DNA of 57,179 nucleotides, taken from the NCBI GenBank assembly GCA_004335635.1, contig QAXH01006551.1, positions 338 through 57,516 of the forward strand, given 5' to 3'. The notes beneath the pieces are model-generated. The model was given only the letters and a program-made list of their open reading frames with translations. It did not search any database and had not been told where the DNA came from. This document shows, piece after piece, positions 33,282 to 45,900 of the stretch (the first letter of the stretch is position 1; the number at the start of each line of letters is the position of its first letter). Both the position numbers and the translations under genes were made by a program. This DNA comes from Chloromonas sp. AAM2 (taxonomy: Eukaryota > Chlorophyta > Chlorophyceae > Chlamydomonadales > Chlamydomonadaceae).

Positions 33282-36068
33282 ATGGCCCACCAATGGCGTC
33301 CCGCATTCATAATCTCTGCAGTGAGCCTGGTGCTATTGGTGGGAACTGATGCAGCTCTTCCGCAGCGCGTACCAGGGGAATGCCTAAATGGTATCAGTCA
33401 AGGATCCTTCAGCGCCTTCCCAAGCCCATTCCAGGTCATCGGCAGCGGCTCACCAGTCGTCACGAATCTATCTACCACCGTGAGTCCTACCCAGATGGCA
33501 TCAGATGGTCCATGCACTCCTCCGTCCGGTTTACCTTCGTTTGTCATTCCGAGGTGGCGGCTTGACTTTTACGCAGGTCACCTTTGCCACGGGGTTCGAA
33601 GTCGCCTACTTTCCAACATACAAGGTGAGACGAGGCCCTAGGTACGTTGATCGCATGTGCCCCCGATCCCATTGCCCCCAAGTCCCAGTGCCCCCCATGG
33701 TGGTAACTCGTCAAGCGTGTTGTATCTGGTGCTCCATCTCTTAAAACACTGCACGGCTTTGCCTGCAGTTGGTCACCAACAAGGTGGCCTATGGTGGCCC
33801 ATTCACATACGCACTGGTTCAGTGTGGCCTAGAGCCTCCGTCGGAAGCTCAACTACCAGCCAACACCAAGATGTTCACCATCCCTTTGACCAGCGTGGCA
33901 GTGGAAGACACAACAAATGAGGCCATGATGGTAAGTGTACCGTAATGTAGGCCCTGCATCCCTCACTCAACCATGGCACAGCACAGATCCTCCCTCAGAG
34001 CAGCATGCACCAGTTGAGCATCTCGAACGCCTGTATGACTATGACTAGTTCGCTCCTATTTGTGACTCAAGATCCTCTTGCAGACATAGCACACATAATC
34101 ATCTCACAACAGCGCAACCAGAAGCCACAAGCATTGAACTGGCGTGCCAGGATATACACCTTGACATGGTTCTGTGGGTGTTCACTGAATGCAGGTTGCG
34201 CTGGGCCTGCAGGCGCGCGTGTCATACGTCTCACAGTATGCCGTCGACCCATGCTTTCAAAGCCTGGGACTTGGCGGTAAGAAACCGGGTAACACGGTCA
34301 GACCTTCATGTGGGCTGCATGTTCAAGACTCTTTGTGTGGGCAGTGCTACACCGCAATCCACGTCAGTGAAGGGATTTGCACCATTTATGCAGCAAATGC
34401 CATCGCTTGTGCATGCAGTGCTCTTCAGCTGCATGTCAGTGCTCACAACACAGTCTAGCAAACACTGATCAAACATGTTCTGCGTGATGGTATGCTAGCA
34501 GGTGTTCAGAAGAAAGCCAACCCAGTCAGCTGTCTGTGCGCGCAGGGTGCATGGCCTTGACATCAGGCGATGCCAACAACAATACTGACGTAAACGTCGC
34601 CAATGTGGATGGCATCTTTGGCTACCAGGACTCGTCAAAGACCATTGCTGTTTCGTGAGTGACCCGCTCAGCAGGATGTCTATGGCCATCACTCATCATG
34701 CTTGTCTTTCATTGCACAACCTTGGGCTGGTCCTTGAGGAATCACTTTCACCTGACAACATGTAGTCGAAGCCCGTCCATACCCAAGAGGTTTTCAGCGC
34801 AAACGTTGTGCCCCAAAGCGTCCAATGCATCTAACAGAGCGCCCAAATTCAGCAGAGATGATGAAGTATCAGTGCGGCCCACTACAACCACTGTGGCTTG
34901 CTATTGCATGCCCTTGCATTCACTTCATGCTCACCATGTTGAATGCTTGTGTACTTGTGGCATGCCATGCATACTTTGCATATGCCTGTGCTTTGCAGGG
35001 CCACAAGTGATCCAGGCCCCTTGAACCGCGCCGAATGGATCAAGTTCGTGGCTACCTTTTTCAACAAGGAGGACATGGCCAACGCATTCTTCAACGGCGT
35101 GACACAGGTGACGGTTGTCAGATTGATTAGGCCACTTGCTTTGCTGCTCACGAGCTTATCAGATCCACGTATTCCATTTGCTTGCGAGCATGCTTATTAG
35201 TGCCTGCCAATCAGGCGACATCTAAGCCAAAAGCATGTGCAGGTCAGCTGTGTGTGTGCTCTGCTTTGTTGTGGCACCAAACTGTGCATTTGCTGATGTG
35301 AGCCCACCTGCTGCCCACCTGGCAGAGATACAACACTGTCAAGTCAGCCGTGGCGGCGCAGAACGTTGCCAGGAAGCCCGTTGTGGCGTGGATTATCTGG
35401 ATGCCTGTGGGCGACTACAACCCTGAGCAAGTGCAGATCAGCTTTGCGCAGTACAAGGCCACATTCACACAGGTGAGGGCACAAGGAGGCGCCTTGTGCC
35501 TGTGTTCTGTGCACCGTCACTCAGGAGCGCTTAACCAGGGCAGCAGAATAGTCATGCAAGTGTTGCTGGGACTAGGTGCAAGCCACTCCTGATTCCGACC
35601 CGTTCTTGACGTGCAGCCCAGTACTGATGTATTTCAGTCCAGCAGTCATGACCCTTGAATTCTTGCCCTGTGCAAGGCCATGGCGCCTTGACAGGTTTAT
35701 GCCCACCTCCTAATGCTTGATTGCTGTCTTGTCCTGCAGGATGCTGGCGGTCAGATGCTCGACCTGACTCAGGCCAATGCCACGGCACGCAAGTACAGTT
35801 CAGATGTCAAGTACTCCTTCAACTCCCTCATCCTCGGCTACAACCTCACCACCCTCACGCCACAGCTGAGGGAGATTCTGGCAGATGTTGACGTCCTTAT
35901 CGAAGAGTCGAAATTCCCATGTGAGCCATGGCACACTCAGGTCGTCATCATCATCAGCATGGGTCATCAACATTCGGCCACCTTCATCATCATTTCAATC
36001 AGTATGCAAATTGCAATACAGAATCAAAAGGCCACAGCCTGAATCAATCCTGATCCATCCAGATCATG

Positions 36069-36100
<32 letters not shown>

Positions 36101-38570
36101 ACATGATATTTCTCCTGGAATATTTCCAGCTGCTATCCTTGGGGCACATGTGATGTCCCTGCCAGCATGTAGTTTTGGCCCAGATGTAGACGAGCGATGA
36201 CGTTGTCGTTTGGAACTCGAAGGGTCATGTCAATACGATGCGTATTTCAAATGGTGACGCGCAGAGTATGGGCAGACGGAAACTAGGGCCACAACACAGG
36301 GTCAGGCGATGAACTGCATACGGCTTGTGAATGTGACAGCTGTGGGACCAGGCAGGTAGTGGATAGGCTACAGAGAAGCAGACAGCGAGCCCAAGGGCTT
36401 CATCCACAAGATAGTCTGCTCAAGTGCACTAATACCTAAGCGAAGTTGTATCGATGCCTGGCTGCGCCTGCCGGATGCCTTCGCCAGATCCCATCAATGT
36501 ACGGGTACAGCTGCGGGACCTGCGGGGCCGCCTTGATTGAATGTCATTTGCACCCTGCGGGATGAGATACTGACCACACGGTATGCAACGCTTCAGGTGG
36601 TAATCATACCCGATGCCATGCAGTAAACTGACAGATTCTGCGATTTGCTCTTGCCTGTGCAGCAACCGCGAATGCGGATGTCACCCTTCAAACCGTGATG
36701 GATGTGTATGGGTTCACTGCAGCTGACCAGCAGAACTTCAAGTTTCTCAGGTGAGTGCGTGCATGGTCAAAGAAGTACACGCTGTCCACACACATGGGGA
36801 TGAAGCACAGAGATGGTCAAGAGAAGGCACCAAGACTGTTGCCGGATGTCTGGCACTGTACACCAGACTGGTAGGCAAGATGCAGCTGACAGAGATGGCA
36901 TCAATGGTTACAGGAGCTGCCTCAGGCTGCACACGTCCTCGACTAACATCTATGCTGCTTGTCCATATCAGGAACAACAAGGTGCTGCGCGAGGATGCCC
37001 AGAGCAACCGTCAGGACTTCACAACCTGGTTTGGGAAGGCTGTTATCAACCCTGACGTTGTGCTGGAAGAGATGGCTCGTGTGATTACCCCTTCCGCTGT
37101 GAGCAACAACGCAGCGCCTCAGTACCTGCGGCTGCTGGGCCAACAGCCGTCAACGCTGCTGAAGTCCAGCGAGTGCCCGCTGCAGAACTGCCTGCTCTCC
37201 AGCGCTCCCAGCATCTCCAATGCCCCCATCTGCCCGCTTGTGCACAGGTAGGTGGTGCGGCAGGCACGAGGCTGTGTCCAGTTGAAGGTGGCTAGAGCCT
37301 GTGTGGCAACCAGGTAGAAGAGGGATTGCAGGCTGCGAACGAGGGAAAGGGGGAATGCACAGGAAGAAAGCATTTGCAGCAAGCGGTATCCTTGCAGTCA
37401 GGATTCCCTGAGTGATTTGAGTGTGAGTTTGTAAGCGGCCTTGCTCTGCGTTCCGGGCACCGTTTTCAGTAATACCTTTGCCGATTAGCAGCCTACCTGT
37501 ATCCCTACTGGGTGTTCGCGGTCGCTTAGCCATGGCTGCCGACTGGCCCAAGGCTTGTACCTCAACAACCTAAAGATCTCTCTATCACCACAAATAGCGA
37601 CCTGCCTCACAAACAGCCTGTAACATTCCGAAGATGCAGATACAAAAAAATGGAGTCCAGTGGCCGGTCACAGGCCTCACTAAAGCAGTTCAGCTTGGCA
37701 GACAGCATCTTTTTGCATGCGGGCAAGAACATTGGCATGCTGTATAGTAGAGATAGAGATAGATATAATAGTATAGAGAGATGATGCTAAGCCGGCTTCG
37801 CAAGCTTTGCGTATTTGGGTGTTAAGGTACTTGCCGGTCACCCGGTGGGCGATTCAGATTGCGATTTCAAATAGGAACAATGCCCTGTTCGTGCTGGTGC
37901 TGGGTGGTAGCCACTGTCGCCTGGGCCTCAGAGCCAGAAATGTCTTCCATGCCAGCTGCACTTTGGCCGCCCAAAGACGGCCCCAGGATCCAGAATGACA
38001 CAACGCAATGTCAAAGGTACCCAAGGGCAAGATCTTCATGCTCAAAACCTCACGTAGTCCTAGATGACCTGTGCATGGGGCTGTCCAGGCAAGCTCCAGC
38101 CTCACGACATTGAACACTCAGCTAGGAACAGCGAAAGAAGTAGGTCATGCTGCGGACTTGCGCTTTAAAAGGCTAGCTTTGGGACCCTAGGCGCATTGCA
38201 AAGTTTCACACAGGGATGTCGAACCTGACTAACATTGGTAAATGCTTGCGGCTTTCCACCTTGCCCGGGGCTTTCTTTCTTAGCCTGTAGTTCTTGCCCA
38301 GCCTGTAGTTCTTGCCCAATGCTGCACTGCCTTTCCTTTTCATCTGCTCTTTGCTCTTACAGTCTGCATGGCTCTCTAACAGCTGCCTGTTGTCAATCCG
38401 CTCCATGCAGGGCATGCGATGGCAGCATCGTGTCCGCCACCCCAGAACAACGCTGCGCCCCCACATGTGCTTCTCCACCACCACCCCAGGCTGCCAGCAT
38501 GACCACCCCTCTGCTGTCCACCCTGGGGATTGCATGCATCCTTGCCCTCGTCATGGCCCTGGCCATGTAA
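33282..38570 (+). CDS. Periplasmic-binding-protein-like (TroA/BtuF-type) membrane-anchored protein
   Basis: Eleven exons: 33282-33479, 33577-33624, 33769-33930, 34195-34276, 34546-34654, 34999-35107, 35326-35472, 35740-35920, 36663-36750, 36972-37247, 38411-38570, giving 519 aa with all joins in phase. The N-terminus has a signal peptide (IISAVSLVLLVGTDAALP). The mature part runs TTVTFATGFEVAYFPTYKLV, ALVQCGLEPP, FTIPLTSVAVEDT, ALGLQARVSYVSQYAVDPC, ATSDPGPLNRAEWIKFVATF, KPVVAWIIWMPVGDYNPEQV, DVDVLIEESKFP, DVVLEEMARVITP. This resembles eukaryotic, mainly algal, proteins related to bacterial helical-backbone metal or vitamin binding proteins. The C-terminal STLGIACILALVMALAM follows a Cys-rich, Pro-rich spacer and looks like a GPI signal or membrane anchor. 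Likely exposed at the cell surface. The ligand (iron chelate, cobalamin or other) cannot be told from sequence. The family call is from memory of the motif pattern. It is the downstream copy of a tandem pair. Confidence 0.72.
36069..36100 (+). repeat. CAT trinucleotide microsatellite
   Basis: About 10 CAT units in the intron between exons 8 and 9 of the intact periplasmic-binding-like gene. Looser CAT runs occur from 35941. Confidence 0.9.
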
Positions 38571-39920
38571 GACCCAGCTGGAAGCGGCGCTCCTGCCAGC
38601 AGACACACTTACACACGTCTTCAAACCATCCGGACACAACGTCACGTGACGAGCGAGCTACCTTCTGTGACCAACAAGTAGCCGCTGCAGAGGCAACGGT
38701 ACTACGGACTAGTTGGTGTTGACGGCTTCTTCGGCTGCTCGAATTCAATGAATAATGTTCACACGAACATGCAAGCGGGGAAGCGGATGTCTCTGGCGAC
38801 TTATTTTCAACACATGGCAATTTTTTGTTGTTGTCAGGTGCATTTCAGGGATATGGGGCTGTGATGACTCAACCTGAGTCACTGTCGTGCCGTATGTCCA
38901 TGTTTTTTTTGTCTAGGTGCCTTGGCCACTGACTCCATGCATAAAAGCGCCTGGCTTCGTCGCTCCTTTTAAGAACCCTAACCTACACTATGAAATGGCT
39001 TGCATGTGACTGCCCATCGTTGATCCAAACTACACTTGCCCATCTGTTCTTTTCGAAGCCAGTCTTGCAAGGCTGCCTCCATCTGTGCTTCATCGGGCTT
39101 GCTCTTGCTGGTTTGAACCAGTAGATCGTCTGTTTTGGATGACCAGTTTATCCACATGGCGTTTGTCTCGTGCATGCTGTTGGTGCATGTCAGCAACTGG
39201 ATTGGACCCATAATAAAAGGGGACTCGAGGATTGTTGAAATGGCTTAAGCCACTGATGGTGTATGCTGGCCTGTGGCACAGGCGATGTACGAGAACTCTG
39301 TCTGTGAAATGGTGCTGAAAATGCACAGCAATTGTTGTCATCAGGTGTGCTAAACCCGTCTGCAGACAAAACCTGTTGCCTACGACAGTTGGCCTCAAAG
39401 CAGATTGGGCATCAGCTACAGCTTAGTACATGGTATCCCTGTAAGCAACAACTGTGCAAGAGCATGACATCCAAATCAAGTCATACAGAACAGGGGGCCA
39501 GAAAGAAAAATAGAATCAAGAAGAGCTTGAACGGGGCCCACGAGGCCAGCTAGGCACATTACATTAAAGCTCCGAAGTACCGACAAGTAGTACCTTCAAG
39601 ATCAATACATGTGAAGGTTGCTGAATGGCCAGCATTTGGATGCATCATTCTCGCATCAAACGGCTAATTTTGAAATTTTCTGTTATTTTTTGGGTTGGGC
39701 GTCTTGGGCGGATGGCCATATGCCGCACGCGTGTGAAAAAGGCCATGGGAACATATGGGAACACGCTTGGCGGGACGGGCTGGTGCAAGAGGCTAGCAAC
39801 GATGTTTGAAAATTTTCCCGCCCAAGAGGCAAGCTAGACTTTTGGAGGTTGTCGGCCAAACACAAATAGCTGCGCGACGTGGCTGCTTCGCTGCTGCCCC
39901 GTGCTTGACAGCGTGGGCCA
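38571..39920. other. Spacer before the low-complexity gene
   Basis: 3' UTR of the periplasmic-binding-like gene and 5' region of the next gene. No frame with recognisable motifs is seen. A TTTTTTTT run lies at about 38902. Nothing else stands out. Confidence 0.45.
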
Positions 39921-42900
39921 ATGGCGGGCGAGGTCCTTCCAGCTTCTGACGAGCTGACACCACCGGGAACCCCGCACGCCACCACGGCGATGGGCGATGG
40001 GATGAGCAGGGGCCAGTCACTATCCTCCATGAGCAGCGCATCCAGGTGGTTTCATGTTCTCATTTTTGGTTGCTCCACCTGTGCATGCTGCCACAGCATT
40101 GCTGCAACAGCATGTTCTGGAGTCCGGACGCATGCTAGCCAGCACATGTATCTGCTGTAGCATGGCATGGTTCTTTGTCTCCTGCCGCAGAGCATTATGG
40201 TACACATGCTGACATCAGGCCAGCACTTCAGTCCAGGCAGCAAGAGCACGAGAACTTCAGATCATAAGCCCCACTGCTTTGAAATGGGTTTGATGCCCCA
40301 CCAAACGGCGAGAGGCGAGAGTGGCCTGCACAAGCGTAGCCGCCCGGCATGCCAAACAGCGCTGAAGTCGCCACCATGCTGCTGCATGCACTTGTTCTCC
40401 ATGCCAATTCCAAACGCCCTTGCATGTTGCAGGCCTGGATACACCAACTCGCCCATGCAAGCTGAACCCCAACAAGACGAGTCCCAGACCGGCGCCATGC
40501 GAATCCATCACAACGCACTCCTCAGCACATCCTTACAAAGCAACGGCTCGCCTGGCCTCACAAACGCTGCCCGTCAGAGCACACCAGCCCCCTTTCCTGT
40601 GCCCTCTTCTGACGCCAGCCCTAGGAAGACTGGTTTTTCCGACAAGTACTTCACCCCATACACCAACAGCGCATACGTGGGCAGTCCTGGGCGTGGCGAT
40701 AGCAACACCTTCTTTGGCGCTCAGGACGACAGGTACTTCACACCGTTGCTTACAGCAGCAAGGCAAGCCAACCGGGCATCGTTTGCAGCCAGACTGGACT
40801 TGGATACACCAGCAGCAGCAGGGCTGGAACCTCAGCCAGACAGTGCGTTGAAGCTGGACAGCCACGTGCCTCCAAGCACTGAGCAAATTACGCCGTCCCT
40901 GCGCCTGCGAGTGTCCGGTGAGTAAGCCAGCACATATGCAGACCGAGTCAGTAGCGTGAGCAACATATGATGAGCGAAAATTCAACCCATTCAACAAGCA
41001 AGTGAAGGGACCCACTGAGGTAGTGATGTGGCCGTGCCATCCTTCGGGGAGCTACTTGCTGTTGGCCATGCACAGTTGCAGTGTTTAGCGACGTATCAGG
41101 CAAAGCAGCAGTGTAGCATTGCCTGCACATGCACAACCGTTGCCACACCAGCAGTTGAGCATGTACATCTAAAGCAGTACAGCCACACCAGCAGTTTGGT
41201 TTTGCAGACAATCCTGTGTCATTCTCGCCATCCTTGGCTTGCGCACCTCTGGCTGGTGTGTGCACCAACTCAAGCCATTGCTGTTGACTGACTGATGCTA
41301 TCAATTGTTGCCTTGGTTGGAACTGATTCTGCTGGCTGGTGCCTTCCATGCGATGCAGGGCAGACATGCAACAGCCCCCTGCCTGACACGTCCTCACCTG
41401 CACTTCAGTCATCGCCCTGCCAAGGCTCGGTGGTTAGCTCCGCAACGGGGACACCTTGCCCCCTCTTGGTGCCCCTGGCCACCACACCACACCCACAGGG
41501 CCTAGACAGGCCCAAGCCCCCGCCAACCACCCTGGACGAGCCGACTGAGGAGACTCCAGCTGAGCAGCTGTTGACTGCAGCGCATGATGCGACTGACGAG
41601 CTCCTGACTAGTTTGGATGGACCCCTGACTAGCCCGCATGGGACAGCGGCCCTTCGTACCAGTGTGGACGGGGTTGAGGATGTGTCCGGTGGCCTGGACA
41701 GGCCTGAGCAGTTGCTCACAGGCGTTGATAGGGCGCCTGAGGAAAAGGGTTGGTCACTTTGGGGCTGGCATGCAGAGCATCAGACCAGCCTGGATCAGGA
41801 CGTGCCACACAGCACATCGGATACAGGGCACGCAGAGTGTGATGGAGTTGCAGGGGTGCCTGCTGTTGGTGATGACCAGGGGGGTGGCTGGAGTCTGACG
41901 CGTGGTTCTACAAAGGATGACGAGGTTGTGTCTGGTGGTGGGCTGGAGGGTGGGGATAGAACTGTGGCCGGGCCGGCTAGCAGAACCAGTGACAGTGCAG
42001 AAATCGAGGGCAGCAGCAAGGATGGCGAGAGTGATGGCGCTGTGATGCTGCATGGAGCAGGCAACGCATCCACTGCTGATGAAAGCTTCTGCGGTGATGG
42101 CCAGCTGGAGCAATCCTGTGACACAGTAGTTGGAATACTCACTAGCAGCCCAGGGGACGGTGCTGGCCAGGAAGTGTCCACTGCCATGATGCCTGAGGAT
42201 GACTCAGCAGATCAAGTGAACCCTGCACCCGCAGACACGTCTATGGTAAGGCTGATGCACTGAGTCCCCTGTCAAATGTGCCAGTCCACAGCCAAGTAGC
42301 GAGGGAATCAAATTGCTTCTGTTCAGGCCATGATGATGCATGGTTTTCCATGTTGGCGCCTTTGTAGTGTAGCAGTAGAAGCACAGTGATGCAGGGCAGT
42401 GTGGCGCTCTGCGGTGTCCACAAGGCACACTGTGCACAGGTGATGGCGTTGCACACGTTGCGTTGCAGGTGCCTTCCTCCTCACCAGGTCAAGCTGTGCC
42501 GCCCATCGAGTCATCATCAGTGGCTGGACCATCTAGGGCCGTGATACCAGAGGCACTGACACCACAGCCCCTGCAGTCATCCCCAGACCCTGGCTCTTCG
42601 TTTCCTCCTCTTGGCCCTGCCCTTGCACACCAACCCCAGGGCCATGCACCCACCACGCCATTCTTCCTCAAGCGTGTGCGGGGCGTCCCGGTCACCCCTC
42701 TGGCAGGCGGCGCCACATCACCCGGCTTCCAGAGCCCCAGCGCTGTTCTGGATTCTGCTGCAAAGCCCATGGCTGCAAGTTTCCAAACGCAAGGCGGAGA
42801 GAACCCAGACCTCACGTCCCAGCATGTGCCAGCCAGCTGTGACTCGTCTATGTCCTTTGAGCAGTCCCAGCCAGGCCGTGGACCTGTGGGGCGCTTAGAT

Positions 42901-45900
42901 GCACCAGTCTTGGGCAGCCCGCTGCGGTTTGGTGCACGTCGTGTCAATGGTAGTCGGGGTGGCAGTGTCAGTGGCAGTGCTGGCTCCCTGCGGGGTGCCA
43001 GGCAGTCAGCACCAGGCGCTCCGGGTGTTGGTGTGACCACCGGAACTGGAGGCGTGATGGTGAGCACTAGACCTGTGTTGACGGCCCGGGCATCAACTCC
43101 AGGTACTGCAGCAGCAAAGGTGTCAGCAGCAAGGGTAGCTGCACCAGGCAGTGCTTCAGCAAGTGCAGCCCGGGCATCAGCGCCAGGCACCATGCTGACA
43201 ATACCAGGAGCAGCAATAGCTGCTACGCCATCTGCTGCGGATGAGCCAGAGAGCTCAACATGCAGAGAGTTGCGTCAGGCGTCTGCCAGCGAACCTGGTG
43301 GTGCTGGAAGGGACGGTAGCACGCAGGCGGATGCCGGGGCGCGCAGTGCGGGGGACGGCGTGGCTGGGCCGCATTTTCTGGCCGGCACTGCCGCACAGCG
43401 GGCGCGGACTGCAGCTGCTACTGAAGAGAAGCACAAACCTGTGCCTGCTGGTGCGTGAGATGGGATGGGATGCTGAACGTGCAGGCAGTATCGTCCACAG
43501 ATGGATGGTTGGAATATGAAGGAGATAGCTACATGCTGCCCTGACTAGCATCACCACCCTTGCACCAGGCCTGTGCCAGCCTGACGCCGTATCCAACGTA
43601 AAACCAGAGTGCACGCAGTGCTGCCCGCTTATTCTCACCTTTCTTTGGTGAGGAACACAATACAAACTGCACACGGATCATCACTAATTCACTGTCAAAT
43701 ACACATACACAGTTCAAGCAAAACACGGTCCAGCAGCTGTTGCGCCATCTGCTCAGTTGCCTTATCCTTGCCTGTTGCCAGTGTCATCTTTCGCGTTGCA
43801 AGATGTGGGTGTGGCTGTGCCAGGGCATCTCACCCTCTCAACTGCACCCACTCCAAATGTTTCCTGATACTGGTGTGCGCTCGCCAACCGACCTGTCTTC
43901 ATTCCCATCACCCTCCCTGGTCAAACTGTGTTGCTGCTGATGTTGATGATGCAGGCCCGCCCCGTGCCGCCTGGGGCGCACCACGTGCCTCGCCTGTCCC
44001 TACAGGCGCTCGCACCCAGGCACGCAGAGCCAGCGAGCCATACCATCCCTCAGGCTCTGAGGTGCCGGAGACACACCATGCCCAGACACTGACCTCTGCT
44101 GCCACGGCTGCAAAAGCACCGTCTCGCCGTCACAGCCATGCAGGCATGGCCAGCAGCCGTGCACCGGACACTGCCACTCGAAGAAACCTGCAAAGTGCTG
44201 CCGGTGATCACCCCACCTCCAGGAGCACCAGTGATGCAATGGCACCGACCGGTGACAACCTACATACCAGCGGCTGTGTGTTTGAAACCCAGCAGGCTGG
44301 TGAGCCACCCTCCCCTGCTTGCAATGAGCGTGCCTCTGCTCGGCGCACCGGTAGCACAGGAGGGATGCCAGATTTGCATGCTGCAGGAAATGTCACACGC
44401 CATGCGGGTGCAAGTAAGCTGCCAACTGCAGCTGCCGCCAGGGCAAGTGCAGGCATGCGTACGGCAGCAACAGGATCTTTTAGCCGCGACGCCGATGCAA
44501 CCGGTGCAGGGTCGGTCCCCGGGAGCAGCAAGCAATTGCCAGCCTCAGCCGGGAGCTCCCTTGGTGCCTCTCTGGTAGTGATATCCGAACAGCAGGTGGC
44601 AGGGCCAAGGGCAGCGCGCAAAGCGTCTGCCAAGCCACCAGTGCCTATCTTTGCACGGGGCATGCAGCCAACAGCCCAGGCACTGCCGCCTGCTGGCACT
44701 GCGCCACAGCCAGCATCAAAGCCACAGTCGGCTGTACCTGCTGCAGCAGAGGCAGGCGGCACCAGTACCAGACACAAGTCCAGCGCAGCTGCAACAGTCA
44801 CGGCTGCACCAGGCACAGTGGCACATCCAGGCAAGCCTTCTAATGCTGCCCCCGCAAGGGCCACAGCAAGCGCCACAAATCCCACGCACAAGGCCAGCAA
44901 ACCAACGCCTGCTGTGTTCCCAGAGAGCACAGAGGCTGCTCCATCCAGGCTGCTGACGGGTGCACCAGTCCTGCAGAGCGATACCGTCGAGGCCACACCA
45001 CTGCAACCTACCCCAGGTTTAACCGCACAGAGCCATGCACAGTCCTCCCCCAGTAAGCTGCCGTGTGCACCGTCCCACAGCCCAGCTGCTGGGGCAGTCA
45101 ACTCAAGCGGAGCCGTGGGAAGCCGCATCCCTGGCGTGTCTTCCCCTGCCGTCTCGCCCCTGTCCGCCCTACCTACATCAACAGAGCAACCGGATCAGGG
45201 CGGTAGCACAAGCCGGCCTGCCAGGGACCATGTCCCAGCAGTGACTGCTGCTGCCTCCAAGCTGGCCTCTGCACATGCACGGGGTGTTGGCTCCTCCAAC
45301 CAGGCAATTTCTGCACGTGAAACACATGCTCCAATCAGCAGCGCGCCTGTCAAGCCTACAGCTGCTCCCTCTAGGCGCGCTGGGACAGTGCATGGCACAT
45401 CCACCAAGCTTGCACCTGCGCCCCATGCTCATGACACAAGAGCTGGTGTGCTTGCTAAACCAGCAAGCGCACTGCCAATGCCCTCTGCCCACACGGCTGT
45501 TGCTCCAAACAAACCCACCCCTGTGCCACCAGCACCATCGCAGGCCAACACCTCACTCACAAACCCTGCACCCCAGCCCGGCTCACAGACTTCGCGTGGC
45601 ACGACCAGCAGGGGATCATCACGTGCTCAAGTCCCAGTTGCAGCCACCAAACCAGCAGCCTGTGTCCCATTAAAGCCACTGCAAACTGCTGTTGCGCCTG
45701 CCAAGCCAAAGGTCAACTCTCAGCGCCAACTTGCAGCAGCCTCCGGAGATGAGGCTGCATCAGGCCAGCCCGCATCCAAAGCTCGCCCAGCGTCAGCTGC
45801 TAAGACTCAGCACCTTGTGGCACTGGCAAGTGTGGGCGCTGGCCCAGCAGCTGCTTCAGCCAGCCAGGGCGCTGGTCAACTGGATGCAGCTCTGGCAGCC

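Noticed and set aside
38281..38318. 18-bp direct repeat AGCCTGTAGTTCTTGCCC, two units
   Set aside because: A simple intronic duplication in the intact periplasmic-binding-like gene, absent from the other copy; no further meaning seen.
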